DNA from: Marinobacter mobilis
GTDB taxonomy: Bacteria > Pseudomonadota > Gammaproteobacteria > Pseudomonadales > Oleiphilaceae
NCBI RefSeq assembly: GCF_900106945.1
Contig: NZ_FNNE01000004.1
Coordinates: forward strand, 62,001-126,000
Direction: 5' to 3'
DNA: 64,000 nucleotides
In this document: positions 8,884-18,485 of the stretch, piece by piece
Position numbering within the stretch: position 1 is the first letter of the stretch
Layout of the letters: each line of letters begins with the position of its first letter
The notes under the pieces: generated by a model
What the model saw: the letters and a program-made list of their open reading frames with translations, nothing else
Told to the model about the DNA's origin: nothing
Database searches by the model: none
Made by a program: the position numbers and the translations under genes

Positions 8884-10410
8884 ATGACCTTGTCTAGATA
8901 CCCATTCACCCTGTTCCCATTGGCCACCGCGCTGCTGTATTACCTGGGCGCCTATATCGGTGTCCACTTTGCCGCCCTGGAGAGTGGCATTGTCGTGTTT
9001 TGGCCACCCAATGCCATTCTCCTCGCTGCGCTGCTGTGCCGGCCGGTCAAGTCCTGGCCTCCCATTGTGCTGGCGGTAATCGTGGCGGAGGTTGCCGCGG
9101 ATGTGCCCGCGTTTACCGTCACCGAAGCCGTGCTGTTCGGCATGATCAACGCGACTGAATGCATGCTGGCCGCTGCACTCATACGCTACGCCCGAGGGGG
9201 CGCAGTAGACTGGAAAGATCCCGCGGACCTGGGCGTGTTCCTGGTGACCGTATTCTTTATCGCCTCACCGCTTGCCGCTGTAGGTGGCGCATCGGTGTAT
9301 ACCTTCATTCTGGGCAGTGACTCTCCATTCCTGACGTCCTGGCGGCTGTGGTGGATAGGGGATGCGACCGGCCTGATCATCCTGACCCCCTGCATGCATA
9401 TGATGTTCTCCCTTGCCGAGGCCCGCCCCGGGCTGAACTTGCCTGCATCAAAACAGCTCGAACTTCTGGTTGCCTGGGTGATCGGGCTGACCATCTGCTT
9501 TCTGGTATTTTCAGCCAACCTGCAATCGGAAAACTACCTCGCGCTCACCCCGTTGGCTGTACTTCTGGCCCCTGTCTGGATTGGTGTCCGCTTTAGCCCG
9601 CTGGCTAGCTCGATCCTCGCCGCGGTTGTTGCCCTTTATGCCGCATTTAGCACGGCTGCAGGCATAGGTCCCTTCATCCGCGACCAGCAGGATCAAAGTG
9701 CCTTGTTAACCCAGGAATTTACAGTTCTGTTTACCGTGCTGGTGCTCTACATTGCGGCCTTCGTTCACCAGAACCGCCGTAAATCGACTGAACTGGAACT
9801 TGCCTTGTCCGAGTTAAGGCAACTGAATGAAGCGCTTGAAGAGCGGGTACAGATGCGCACCGAAGAGCTGTCGGAGGCCAACCAGCGACTCCAGCAACTC
9901 GCCCTCACCGATGAACTGACAGGCATTTATAACCGACGCAAAATCCAGATACTGGGACAAGAGGAAGTGGAGCGCAGCCAACGAACCCAACGACCCTTTT
10001 GTATACTCCTGCTGGATCTGGACCACTTCAAACAGATCAATGACCGTTATGGCCACGACATGGGTGACCGCTGCCTGCAGGCGTTTGCCCTGGGCGTGCA
10101 GTCCGCCATACGAACCATGGACCGTTTCGGTCGCTGGGGTGGAGAGGAGTTCATTATCATTGTGCCGGAGTCCGACACCGTCGACCTGGCCCGCCTGAGT
10201 CAGAAGCTCCTCGACAGAGTCCGGACCATCGCCGTCCCCATTCAGGATGAACAATTGTCGCTCTCGGTATCCATTGGTATTGCCCAGTGGCACCACAACA
10301 GCTTCGACAAACTGCTGTCTGAAGCTGACCAGGCGTTATACCGGGCCAAAGAGCAGGGACGGGCACGGGCAGAATTCAGTACAACGGAGACAATTCCGGC
10401 ACCCGACTGA
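8884..10410 (+). CDS. MASE1-GGDEF diguanylate cyclase
   Basis: The 508-residue protein has an N-terminal MASE1 membrane sensor (about residues 10-295, with the ESGIVVFWPPNAILLAALL signature and roughly eight helices), a short coiled coil (about 300-340, ELALSELRQLNEALEERVQ), and a C-terminal GGDEF domain. The active site is GGEEF (419-423) and the inhibitory I-site RxxD is intact at R410-D413 with the canonical five-residue spacing. It should therefore make cyclic di-GMP and be product-inhibited. The signal sensed by MASE1 is unknown. It is monocistronic, ending one base from a convergent gene. Confidence 0.93.
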   Translation: MTLSRYPFTLFPLATALLYYLGAYIGVHFAALESGIVVFWPPNAILLAALLCRPVKSWPPIVLAVIVAEVAADVPAFTVTEAVLFGMINATECMLAAALIRYARGGAVDWKDPADLGVFLVTVFFIASPLAAVGGASVYTFILGSDSPFLTSWRLWWIGDATGLIILTPCMHMMFSLAEARPGLNLPASKQLELLVAWVIGLTICFLVFSANLQSENYLALTPLAVLLAPVWIGVRFSPLASSILAAVVALYAAFSTAAGIGPFIRDQQDQSALLTQEFTVLFTVLVLYIAAFVHQNRRKSTELELALSELRQLNEALEERVQMRTEELSEANQRLQQLALTDELTGIYNRRKIQILGQEEVERSQRTQRPFCILLLDLDHFKQINDRYGHDMGDRCLQAFALGVQSAIRTMDRFGRWGGEEFIIIVPESDTVDLARLSQKLLDRVRTIAVPIQDEQLSLSVSIGIAQWHHNSFDKLLSEADQALYRAKEQGRARAEFSTTETIPAPD

Positions 10411-10411
10411 C

Positions 10412-10870
10412 TTAGCCGGACACTTCCAGCCTGGCCTTCAGATTAGTCAATGCCAGCAGCGACATCTGCCTCATCCGTGGTCGCAGCAACGGGGCCAGGA
10501 GCCGGTTCAGGCCGCGGGTTTCATAGGTCAGGGTGCGGGTGAACTCGACACCACCGGCAGACTCGCGAAAGCGGTAGTCGATCTGAAGCCAGCCCCCGGA
10601 CATCCGCCCTTCGACACACCAGTGGCTGTCCGGGTTGGCGTTAAGGACGGTGTAACGGGTTTCCCGCCGAAGGGTGAACGGCAGTGGCGATAACGGCTGC
10701 AGCTCGATCACCTCATCGAAACCATCGCCTACCGACAGTTCGCTGACCGAGGCTTGCGCCGAACGGGAGTTCGGGTGCCATTCATGCCAGAGCCAGGGCT
10801 GGGTTACGTAGCGGTAGAGGGTGTTCGGGGTACAACCGATTTCGATGGTATGGCGGATTTGCTCTTGCAC
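10412..10870 (-). CDS. SRPBCC-family protein
   Basis: The 152-residue protein has the START/Bet v1-like pattern: N-terminal strand IRHTIEIGCTPNTLYRYVTQPWLWHEWHP, central strands, and a C-terminal amphipathic helix (MRQMSLLALTNLKARLEVSG). Members bind hydrophobic ligands in a helix-grip fold; no function can be assigned. It converges on the diguanylate cyclase gene with a single base between stop codons. Confidence 0.75.
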   Translation of the reverse strand: MQEQIRHTIEIGCTPNTLYRYVTQPWLWHEWHPNSRSAQASVSELSVGDGFDEVIELQPLSPLPFTLRRETRYTVLNANPDSHWCVEGRMSGGWLQIDYRFRESAGGVEFTRTLTYETRGLNRLLAPLLRPRMRQMSLLALTNLKARLEVSG

Positions 10871-10984
10871 AGTCGCTCACTCCCAACAGCGGATCAGGGC
10901 CTTTCGCTGCCGGATAACACGCAGCGGAGACCTTGGGTGACACACTGTCTGTTTTAACCGGTTTCGCCACCATAAGCCAGAACG

Positions 10985-11020
10985 AAAAAACCCGGACCAC
11001 CTTGCGGAGCCCGGGTTTTT
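10985..11020 (-). terminator. Rho-independent terminator of icd
   Basis: Read on the minus strand, AAAAACCCGG pairs with CCGGGTTTTTT, ending in a T-run, 28 bp after the isocitrate dehydrogenase stop codon. The A-rich 5' flank makes it bidirectional in principle. Confidence 0.8.
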
Positions 11021-11047
11021 GTCAGCGCGTAACCGCTGTCAGATCAT

Positions 11048-13291
11048 TCAGGCAACAGAGGCGCGAGCCTCGGCCAGAATCCGGTTAAAGGTTTCGCTCG
11101 GCTGCATCACGCTGCTCACCAGTGCTTCAGGCGCATGGTAGTAGCCGCCGATGTCGGCCGGGTGCCCCTGGATGACACTCATTTCTTCCAGGATCTTGTC
11201 CTTATTGGCCTCAACCTGCTCGGAGATCTTGGCGAAGTAGGCCTTCAGTTCGGCATCTTCGTCCTGTTTGGCCAGCTCTTCCGCCCAGTAGCGTGCCAGG
11301 TGGAAGTGACTGCCGCGGTTGTCGAGCTCACCAGTGACACGGGACGGAGACTGGTTATTTTCCAGCAGGCGCTCGGTGGCCTTGTCCAGGGTCTGGCCCA
11401 GCAGACGGGCACGGACGTTACTTTCTTTTTCGCCCAGCTCGTCGAGGGAAACCGCGATCGCCAGGAATTCACCCAGGGAATCCCAGCGCAGGTGGTTCTC
11501 TTCCAGCAGCTGCTGCACGTGCTTGGGCGCAGATCCGCCCGCACCGGTTTCGTACAGGCCACCACCGGCCAGCAGCGGCACCACAGAGAGCATCTTGGCG
11601 CTGGTGCCCAGCTCCAGGATCGGGAACAGATCGGTGAGGTAGTCTCGCAGTACGTTACCGGTCACCGAAATGGTGTCGAGGCCACGAATCAGTCGTTCCA
11701 TGGTCCAGCGAATGGCGCGTACCGGGCTCTTGATCAGGATATCCAGACCTTCGGTGTCGTGATCCTTGAGGTACAGTTCGACTTTCTTGATCAGCTCGGC
11801 GTCGTGGGCACGCTCATCGTCCAGCCAGAACAGCGCCGGCATACCGGAGGCACGGGCACGGTTAACCGCCAGCTTGACCCAGTCGCGGATCGGCAGGTCT
11901 TTGGTCTGGCAAGCTCGCCAGATATCGCCCTTCTCAACCTGATGTTCGGTCAGGGTGTTGCCGTCACCATCAACAACGCGCATCACGCCGTCTTCGGTCA
12001 TCTCGAAGGTCTTGTCGTGGGAACCGTACTCTTCAGCCTTCTGGGCCATCAGGCCGACATTGGGCACGGTGCCCATGGTGGTCGGATCGAAGGCGCCGTG
12101 GGTCTTACAGAAGTTAATCACTTCCTGGTAGATGGTGGCGTAGGTGGACTCAGGCATGACCGCCTTGGTGTCCTTCAGCTTGCCATCACGGGCCCACATC
12201 TTGCCGGAATTACGAATCATCGCCGGCATGGAGGCGTCAACGATAACGTCGCTCGGCACGTGCAGGTTGGTGATCCCCTTGACGGAGTCCACCATGGCGA
12301 TTTCCGGACGGTGCTCGTAGCACGCGTGCAGGTCTTCCTGAATCTGCTCCTGCTTGGATTCCGGCAGCAGCTTGATCTTCTCCATTACGCTGGAGAGACC
12401 GTTGTTGGGGTTAACGCCAATCTCGTCAAACAGGTCGCCGTACTTGTCGAACAGCTCCTTGTAAAAAATCTTCACCGCGTGGCCGAACACGATCGGATGA
12501 GAGATCTTCATCATCGTGGCCTTGACGTGCAGAGAGAACATCACGCCGGTCTTTTCGCAATCTTCGAGGACGTCTTCAAAGAACTTGCACAGCGCCTTCT
12601 TGCTCATGTACATGGCGTCCAGCACTTCACCTTCCAGCAGCGGCAGGTCGGCTTTCAGAACGGTTTTCTCACCCTTGGTGTTCTCGAACACGATCTGGGC
12701 GTTGGTGGCCTTGTCCAGGGTCAGGGACTGTTCGCTGGAGTAGAAGTCACCATCACGCATGTGCGCGACGTGGGTACGGGACGCCGGACTCCACTCACCC
12801 ATGGAGTGCGGATGCTTGCGGGCAAAAGCCTTGACCGCGGCCGGGGCGCGACGGTCGGAGTTGCCTTCCCGCAGTACCGGGTTGACCGCGCTGCCGAGAA
12901 CCTTGGCATAACGGGCCTTGGCTTCTGCTTCTTTCTCGGTTTCCGGGTGTTCCAGGTACTCAGGCAGATCAAAGCCCTGTGACTGCAATTCCTTGATCGC
13001 GGCGCGCAACTGCGGGATGGAGGCACTGATGTTCGGAAGCTTGATGATGTTGGCTTCCGGGTTCTTGGTGTATTCACCAAGTTCCGCCAGGGCGTCAGGT
13101 ACCCGCTGATCCTCACTGAGGTAATCCGGGAAGGTCGCCAGAATCCGGGCCGCCAGCGAAATATCGCTGGTCTCGAACTCGATACCAGCGGGCTTGGCGT
13201 AGGTTTCCAGAATAGGAAGCAGCGAGCGCGTGGCTAGGGCGGGGGCCTCATCGGTGAGGGTGTACACGATCTTGGATTTTGATGCGGTCAT
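11048..13291 (-). CDS. icd: Isocitrate dehydrogenase, NADP-dependent, monomeric type
   Basis: The 747-residue protein matches the monomeric IDH family in length (about 740) and sequence, from the N-terminal [21 protein letters not shown] to the C-terminal [24 protein letters not shown]. It oxidatively decarboxylates isocitrate to 2-oxoglutarate in the TCA cycle, making NADPH. The usual dimeric enzyme is a different family, and many marine gammaproteobacteria carry this form. An AGAGGA ribosome-binding site precedes the start, and an independent promoter and terminator flank it, so it is monocistronic. Confidence 0.95.
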   Translation of the reverse strand: MTASKSKIVYTLTDEAPALATRSLLPILETYAKPAGIEFETSDISLAARILATFPDYLSEDQRVPDALAELGEYTKNPEANIIKLPNISASIPQLRAAIKELQSQGFDLPEYLEHPETEKEAEAKARYAKVLGSAVNPVLREGNSDRRAPAAVKAFARKHPHSMGEWSPASRTHVAHMRDGDFYSSEQSLTLDKATNAQIVFENTKGEKTVLKADLPLLEGEVLDAMYMSKKALCKFFEDVLEDCEKTGVMFSLHVKATMMKISHPIVFGHAVKIFYKELFDKYGDLFDEIGVNPNNGLSSVMEKIKLLPESKQEQIQEDLHACYEHRPEIAMVDSVKGITNLHVPSDVIVDASMPAMIRNSGKMWARDGKLKDTKAVMPESTYATIYQEVINFCKTHGAFDPTTMGTVPNVGLMAQKAEEYGSHDKTFEMTEDGVMRVVDGDGNTLTEHQVEKGDIWRACQTKDLPIRDWVKLAVNRARASGMPALFWLDDERAHDAELIKKVELYLKDHDTEGLDILIKSPVRAIRWTMERLIRGLDTISVTGNVLRDYLTDLFPILELGTSAKMLSVVPLLAGGGLYETGAGGSAPKHVQQLLEENHLRWDSLGEFLAIAVSLDELGEKESNVRARLLGQTLDKATERLLENNQSPSRVTGELDNRGSHFHLARYWAEELAKQDEDAELKAYFAKISEQVEANKDKILEEMSVIQGHPADIGGYYHAPEALVSSVMQPSETFNRILAEARASVA

Positions 13292-13395
13292 TTTCGTCCT
13301 CTGGCTTAATGTTGGAGTTCAGGACGGTCAGGGCCAGACCGGGAGTCTTGTGAACGCTCGGTCGTGACGAAGACTGAGTACGAACTTTTCGTGGG

Positions 13396-13425
13396 CGTAT
13401 AAAGATACCAGTTTTTTCAGTTCAA
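13396..13425 (-). promoter_or_regulatory. Possible icd promoter
   Basis: On the minus strand TTGAAC and TATACG are separated by 18 bp, about 105 bp before the icd start. The -35 overlaps one arm of an inverted repeat (TTCAGTTC 13416-13423, GAACTGAA 13446-13453) that might be a regulator site. Visual call only. Confidence 0.35.
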
Positions 13426-13538
13426 TGAGTAAGATCTTAGTATAAGAACTGAATTAAGTGTCCCAAACGGCCGTGACAATGGTGTGAAATGCCGTTATTT
13501 ACGGAACTTTCGGAAAAACTACGAAAACTCGGAGAGTT

Positions 13539-13558
13539 GCCCCGCACCGTTGCGGGGC
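13539..13558 (-). terminator. Stem-loop after the 3-hydroxybutyrate operon
   Basis: GCCCCGCA and TGCGGGGC form a perfect 8-bp stem with a 4-base loop, 9 bp after the acetoacetate-CoA ligase stop. The T-tract is poor, so this is a moderate terminator candidate. Confidence 0.55.
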
Positions 13559-13567
13559 TCACCGGGA

Positions 13568-15559
13568 TCAGCTGGAAGGCAGCAGTGATGTTGCCGCGAG
13601 CGCGTCGCGGATCTGGTCCAGGGCCTGGGGATTGGCCAAGGCATCGCGGTTATCGCTGCGCGCGGCGCCATTGATCAGCCGTGCGACCGCGAGCTCAACC
13701 TTCTTGCCACTGCGAGTGTAAGGAATGTCGGGCACCGGGACAATATGTCGGGGCACATGACGGGGACTGGCACCTTCGCGGATACGGCTGCGCAGCCGTG
13801 CCACCAGCTCATCATCCATCTCGGCGCCATCGGCAGGCACCACCAGCAACACGACCTCGACATCGCCGTCGATCTGCCGTCCCACCACCAGGCTGTCCTT
13901 CACTGCGGGCTCCGTTTCTACCTGCCGGTAGATCTCGGCGGTGCCGATACGCACCCCGCCCGGATTCAGCGTGGCATCGGAGCGACCATAGATGATGGCA
14001 CCACCGTGCGGCGTAAACTCGATAAAGTCACCGTGGGCCCAGACCGCCGGGTAGGTGTCGAAGTAGGCGTCGTGGTAACGGCTGCCATCGCTGTCATTCC
14101 AGAAAGCGACCGGCATCGATGGCAGTGGCTGGCGGCAGACCAGTTCGCCGCGACCTTCGCCCACCGGCTGACCATCCTCACCATAGGCGACGGCATCAAC
14201 CCCGAGAAAACGACACTGGATCTCGCCCCGGCGCACCGGCAACAGCGGGGTCGCTCCCACGAAACAGCCACAGATGTCGGTACCACCAGCGATAGAGCCC
14301 AGCAGTGCCTTTGGGGCACCGTCGCTGTAGATCCAGTCGTAATCTTCCGGCAGCAGAGGCGAACCGGTGGAAAACACCACCCGCAGGGCACTCTGGTCCA
14401 GCGTCTTCGCCGGTGCCAGTTCGGCCTTGCGACAGCCCGCAATGAAACGCGCACTGGTGCCGTAGTGGGTAACTTTCTCCTCGGCCACGGTCTGCCACAG
14501 GGCGTTCAGATCCGGGTAACCGGGAGAACCGTCCACAGTGATCACCGCGGCACCAGTCAGCAGCGCCGAGGCCTGCCAGTTCCACATCATCCAGCCACAG
14601 GTGGTGAAATAAAGGAAACGGTCATCGGGACCGACGTCACCCTGCAGCATCAGTTCCTTGGCGTGATTGACCAGCAGGCCAGCATTGCCATGGACAATGC
14701 ACTTGGGCTTGCCGGTGGTGCCGGAGGAATAGAGGATGTAGACCGGGTGATCCGGCGGCATCGGGGTAAACGACGGCGCCTGGCCTTCACCGAACGCCAG
14801 GGCATCCGCCCACGAGGTAACCAGCCCGCCGCCCAGATGCGGCTGGTCTGGCAACTGCTGCACGCTGATGACGGTTTTCAGGCTCGGCAACCTGGCGGCC
14901 AGTGCCTCGAAATCCTGCTGCCGCGGAAACACCTTGCCACCATAGCCGTAGCCATTCACCACGATCAGTGCTGACGGTTCGATCTGGCCAAAACGGTCCT
15001 GGATCGCGCCGGTGCCAAAGTCCGGCGAAGCGGAACTCCAGATCGCCCCCAGACTGGTGGCCGCCAGCATCCCCACCAGGGCCTCATAGCCATTGGTGAC
15101 AATGCCCGCCACCCGGTCCCCGGCGACAATACCCTTGCTGCGCAGGAAGGCTTCCAGAGCCCCGGCGTCCTGCTTCAATTCGTGGTAGCTCCGACGCAAT
15201 ACCGGCCGGGTTTCGCAGTAGGCCACCACGGCTTCCCGATCGGCGTGATCACCTTCCGCCAGCCGCAGCAGGTTAGCCGCGAAATTCAGGCGCATGCCAG
15301 GAAACCATTCCGCCCCCGGCATGTCGCGCTTGCCAAGCACCCGCTCAGCGGGGGTATCACAACGCAGGCCACAGAAATCCCAGACCGCCTGCCAGAACGG
15401 CTCAAGGTTATCGATCGACCACTGGTGCAGGTCATGGTAATCGGCAAAGGGACCGTGGCCCTGATCTTCCAGCGCACGCATGAAACGGGTCATCTGGCAG
15501 TTGGCCAGCACCTCGTCGGTGGGCGTCCACACCACCGGCGACTGTTCGGTATTGCTCAT
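13568..15559 (-). CDS. Acetoacetate-CoA ligase (acetoacetyl-CoA synthetase)
   Basis: The 663-residue cytoplasmic enzyme activates acetoacetate with ATP and CoA. It has the ACS N-terminal cap (HDLHQWSIDNLEPFWQAVWDF), the AMP-binding P-loop YSSGTTGKPK, and the C-terminal motif NPGGVRIGTAEIYRQVE. The WxMMWNWQASALLTGA stretch and overall length are characteristic of acetoacetyl-CoA synthetases rather than acetyl-CoA synthetase. It lies 25 bp after bdhA, whose product is acetoacetate, which supports the call. It is the last gene of the TRAP-bdhA unit and would feed acetoacetyl-CoA to thiolase, which is not in the window. Confidence 0.93.
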   Translation of the reverse strand: MSNTEQSPVVWTPTDEVLANCQMTRFMRALEDQGHGPFADYHDLHQWSIDNLEPFWQAVWDFCGLRCDTPAERVLGKRDMPGAEWFPGMRLNFAANLLRLAEGDHADREAVVAYCETRPVLRRSYHELKQDAGALEAFLRSKGIVAGDRVAGIVTNGYEALVGMLAATSLGAIWSSASPDFGTGAIQDRFGQIEPSALIVVNGYGYGGKVFPRQQDFEALAARLPSLKTVISVQQLPDQPHLGGGLVTSWADALAFGEGQAPSFTPMPPDHPVYILYSSGTTGKPKCIVHGNAGLLVNHAKELMLQGDVGPDDRFLYFTTCGWMMWNWQASALLTGAAVITVDGSPGYPDLNALWQTVAEEKVTHYGTSARFIAGCRKAELAPAKTLDQSALRVVFSTGSPLLPEDYDWIYSDGAPKALLGSIAGGTDICGCFVGATPLLPVRRGEIQCRFLGVDAVAYGEDGQPVGEGRGELVCRQPLPSMPVAFWNDSDGSRYHDAYFDTYPAVWAHGDFIEFTPHGGAIIYGRSDATLNPGGVRIGTAEIYRQVETEPAVKDSLVVGRQIDGDVEVVLLVVPADGAEMDDELVARLRSRIREGASPRHVPRHIVPVPDIPYTRSGKKVELAVARLINGAARSDNRDALANPQALDQIRDALAATSLLPSS

Positions 15560-15584
15560 TCCTCTCTCCTGTTACGCGTAGGGC

Positions 15585-16364
15585 CTACTGCATGTGCCAG
15601 CCATGACTGACCACCACCGACTGCCCGGTCAGGGCAGCAGACGGGAACGCGGCCAGGTGGACCGCCAGTTCTGCAACATCTTCAACGGTGGTGAACTGGC
15701 CATCCACGGTGTTCTTCAGCATGACCTTACTGATCACTTCCTGCTCGGAAATACCCAGTTCACGGGCCTGTTCCGGGATCTGCTTGTCCACCAGCGGCGT
15801 ACGGACAAAACCGGGGCAGATGATGTTGCTGCGCACCCCGTGTTCCGCCCCCTCTTTCGCCACCGCCCGGCACAGCCCCAGCATGCCATGTTTGGCAGCG
15901 ACATAGGGCGCCTTCAACGGCGAGGCTTCCAGCGAATGTACCGACCCCATGTACAGCATGGTGCCACCACCATTGGCGTACATCTGCTGGAGAGCGGCGC
16001 GGGTGACCAGAAAAGCCCCCCCCAGGTGCACATCGACGACTTTCTGCCAGTCGGCATAGCTCAACGTGTGGACCGGGTCGATGTGCTGGATGCCCGCATT
16101 GGCCAAGGCAATGTCGAGTTTACCCCAGGCCTCGACAATCGCCGCCACCCCCTCATTGACCGCGACTTCATCGGTGACATCCATCGCCAGGGCCATGGCG
16201 GTACCACCTTCAGCCTCAATGGCTCGGGCCGTCTCAGCCGCGGCCTGAGCATCTAGATCCGCCACCGCGACCCAGGCTCCTTCACGGGCATAGTATTCAG
16301 CAATGGCACGGCCAATGCCTCGTGCACCCCCGGTAATCAGGGCACTCCGGTTTTTCAAACGCAT
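15585..16364 (-). CDS. bdhA: 3-hydroxybutyrate dehydrogenase
   Basis: The 259-residue SDR enzyme has the NAD-binding TGGARGIG motif near the N-terminus, the NAG motif ([12 protein letters not shown]), and the active-site block with [20 protein letters not shown], which closely fits D-3-hydroxybutyrate dehydrogenases (Ser, Tyr and Lys visible). It oxidises 3-hydroxybutyrate to acetoacetate in the cytoplasm. The start is the ATG preceded by AAGGAG; a longer reading frame upstream would overlap dctM. The preceding TRAP permease gene ends 10 bp away, and acetoacetate-CoA ligase follows. Confidence 0.92.
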   Translation of the reverse strand: MRLKNRSALITGGARGIGRAIAEYYAREGAWVAVADLDAQAAAETARAIEAEGGTAMALAMDVTDEVAVNEGVAAIVEAWGKLDIALANAGIQHIDPVHTLSYADWQKVVDVHLGGAFLVTRAALQQMYANGGGTMLYMGSVHSLEASPLKAPYVAAKHGMLGLCRAVAKEGAEHGVRSNIICPGFVRTPLVDKQIPEQARELGISEQEVISKVMLKNTVDGQFTTVEDVAELAVHLAAFPSAALTGQSVVVSHGWHMQ

Positions 16365-16374
16365 GGTGTTCTCC

Positions 16375-17739
16375 TTAATCGTACGCCACACCCGGCAGCC
16401 AGGTCGCAATTTCCGGAACCAGGAAGACAATCGCCAGGGCAACAAGCTGGATCATGATGTAGGGCATCACGCCGCGATAGATATCGGTAACCTTGATCTC
16501 CGGCGGCACCACCCCCTTGATGTAGAACAGGGCAAAGCCCACCGGCGGGGTCAGAAACGACGTCTGCAGGCACATGGCGAACAGGATGGTGAACCACACC
16601 AGATCAAATCCCAACTGCTGCACCACCGGTGCCACCAGCGGCAGCACAATGAGGGTAATCTCGACCCAGTCGAGGAAGAAGCCGAGCAGAAAGATCCCGA
16701 ACAGGATGGTCAACACCACGCCGTAGGGCCCGAACGGCAGACCCAGCAGGGCTCCTTCGATGACCTCATCGCCACCGAGGCCGCGCAGCACCACCGAGAA
16801 GGCGGTCGCGCCGAGGAAGATGGCAAAAATGAACGACGCCGTTCGAGTGGTCTGGTACAGCGACGACTTCACCACCTCAAGCTTCAGGTTGCCAGCGGCA
16901 AAGGCCAGCACCATGGCACCGAGGGCACCGACACCGGAAGCCTCGGTTGGGGTCGCCACCCCGGCAAAGATCGAACCCAGCACCCCCAGGATCAGTGCCG
17001 CCGTCGGAATCACCGCCTTGAACACCTCCAGCAGCGCGCCCAGGTTGACCTTTTCCATGCCCTCCGGCACCGGTGCAATGTGCGGCTGAAACAGCGGTCG
17101 CAGCATGGCATAGGCCACATACATGGCGCCGAGCAGCAGCCCCGGCAGGAAGGCACCCATGAACAGGTCACCCACCGAGGCCTCAGGGACCGCCAGCCGG
17201 TCGGCCATCAGCACCAGCATGATGGAAGGCGGAATCAGGATGCCCAGGGTGCCAGTGGCGCAGGCAGTGCCTACGGCAAAGCCCTTGTCGTACTTGCTCT
17301 CCATCATCGCCGGCAACGACAGCATGCCCAGCAGCACCACAGAAGCACCAATGATGCCGGTGGTGGCCGCCAGCAACACACCGATCACGATCACCGTGAC
17401 GGCGTAGCCACCTCGCACCGCGCCAAACAGACGTACCATCGCTTTCATCAGCCGCTCGGCAATGCCCGACTGGTCCAGCATGATGCCCATGAAGATGAAC
17501 ATCGGCAGCGCCACCAGGGTTTCGTTATCGACTATCCCCCAGATTCGCTCCGGCGTCAGCGCCATGGACGAGGAATAGTCAAACCACAAATCGGCGCCAA
17601 ACTGTTCCACCGAGATCACCCCAATCACGGTCCAGATCACGGCGGTGCCCCCGAGAACCCAGGCCACCGGGAAGCCGGTCATCAGCAGGGCTCCAAAGGT
17701 CAGGAACATGCCGATTACATACAGGGTTTCCAACTGCAT
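16375..17739 (-). CDS. dctM: TRAP transporter large permease (DctM family)
   Basis: The 454-residue protein is highly hydrophobic, with about a dozen membrane segments and DctM hallmarks such as [34 protein letters not shown] and [18 protein letters not shown]. It is the ion-coupled subunit of a tripartite system. Its start shares a base with the stop of dctQ (TGATG arrangement), giving tight coupling. It is followed by bdhA, so 3-hydroxybutyrate or a related short hydroxy acid is the likely cargo (inference). Confidence 0.93.
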   Translation of the reverse strand: MQLETLYVIGMFLTFGALLMTGFPVAWVLGGTAVIWTVIGVISVEQFGADLWFDYSSSMALTPERIWGIVDNETLVALPMFIFMGIMLDQSGIAERLMKAMVRLFGAVRGGYAVTVIVIGVLLAATTGIIGASVVLLGMLSLPAMMESKYDKGFAVGTACATGTLGILIPPSIMLVLMADRLAVPEASVGDLFMGAFLPGLLLGAMYVAYAMLRPLFQPHIAPVPEGMEKVNLGALLEVFKAVIPTAALILGVLGSIFAGVATPTEASGVGALGAMVLAFAAGNLKLEVVKSSLYQTTRTASFIFAIFLGATAFSVVLRGLGGDEVIEGALLGLPFGPYGVVLTILFGIFLLGFFLDWVEITLIVLPLVAPVVQQLGFDLVWFTILFAMCLQTSFLTPPVGFALFYIKGVVPPEIKVTDIYRGVMPYIMIQLVALAIVFLVPEIATWLPGVAYD

Positions 17740-18356
17740 CAGGAGCCCTCCCCGGGCTGGTTATCGGTGTTAACCCGGCGAATCGGACGCGGGAACCCAA
17801 ACAGCAGGGCGGTCACCCTGAGCAGGCGCGACACCGCCGCCAGGGCGATCAACGAAAAGGCAACGGCCAGAATGGCCTTCAGTACCCAGCGATTGGACAG
17901 CCCCGCCGGCGCCGGACTGGTTTCGCCGACCTGATAAGCACTGGCGGCGTAGGGCACCATTTCGTAAATGACGATGCCGAGGAACGGCAACAACAGCAGC
18001 AGGATACCCAGGAGCTCGATCCAGCCCTGGGTTCGAAGACTCAGCCGCTCATGGATAACATCAACCCGGACATGGTCATCAACCACCAGGGTGTAGGCAA
18101 GGCCCAGCAGCCAGCCTACCCCGGCCAGGTGCCACTGCAGCTCTTCCAGCAGCACCGAGCCCTGGCCAAAGGCATAGCGGCTGACTACCGCCCAGATAAT
18201 AATCAGCGTTACCACCACCCACAGCCAGGAGGCCAGCTTGCCGATGCCGCTGAGCAGGCCATCGAGGTACAGGCTCAGGCGGGTGTCGGGCAACTCGGTA
18301 TGGTGGTGGATGAATTCGTCGGTGTCGGACACAGACGCATGCTTGGGCACGGTCAT
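17739..18356 (-). CDS. dctQ: TRAP transporter small permease (DctQ family)
   Basis: The 205-residue protein has four predicted helices and the family motif WHLAGVGWLLGLAYTLVVDDHVRVDVIHERLS, matching DctQ subunits. It is somewhat longer than usual because of a hydrophilic N-terminal segment of about 40 residues. The start was placed at MTVPKHAS, behind a GAGAGGG ribosome-binding site. It works with DctM in the inner membrane. The 129-bp gap from dctP contains stem-loops. Confidence 0.9.
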   Translation of the reverse strand: MTVPKHASVSDTDEFIHHHTELPDTRLSLYLDGLLSGIGKLASWLWVVVTLIIIWAVVSRYAFGQGSVLLEELQWHLAGVGWLLGLAYTLVVDDHVRVDVIHERLSLRTQGWIELLGILLLLLPFLGIVIYEMVPYAASAYQVGETSPAPAGLSNRWVLKAILAVAFSLIALAAVSRLLRVTALLFGFPRPIRRVNTDNQPGEGS

Positions 18357-18412
18357 GGAAACAACCCTCTCTCGGCATTCCCGGTTCTGGAATACCTGCA
18401 ACTACAAGGTAC

Positions 18413-18468
18413 GGATGGCCTGAGCCATCCGCTGTGGTCGGGTCACACCAGCCCAACACCGGTGTGAC
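18413..18468 (-). repeat. Stem-loops between dctP and dctQ
   Basis: GGATGGC-CTGA-GCCATCC (18413-18430) and GTCACACC...GGTGTGAC (18442-18449 with 18461-18468) are perfect hairpins in the gap. Such elements commonly stabilise the binding-protein part of an operon mRNA or attenuate downstream permease expression. No T-run is present. Confidence 0.6.
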
Positions 18469-18485
18469 AGACTTGAGGCCAGGCC

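Noticed and set aside
11135..12982. Long open frame antisense to isocitrate dehydrogenase
   Set aside because: It lies wholly within a clear icd gene on the other strand, has no recognisable family and reflects the codon bias of GC-rich DNA.
16303..17934. Long open frame antisense to dctM
   Set aside because: Composition is histidine- and glutamine-rich, as expected from the reverse of a membrane protein; no ribosome-binding site or homology is recognised.
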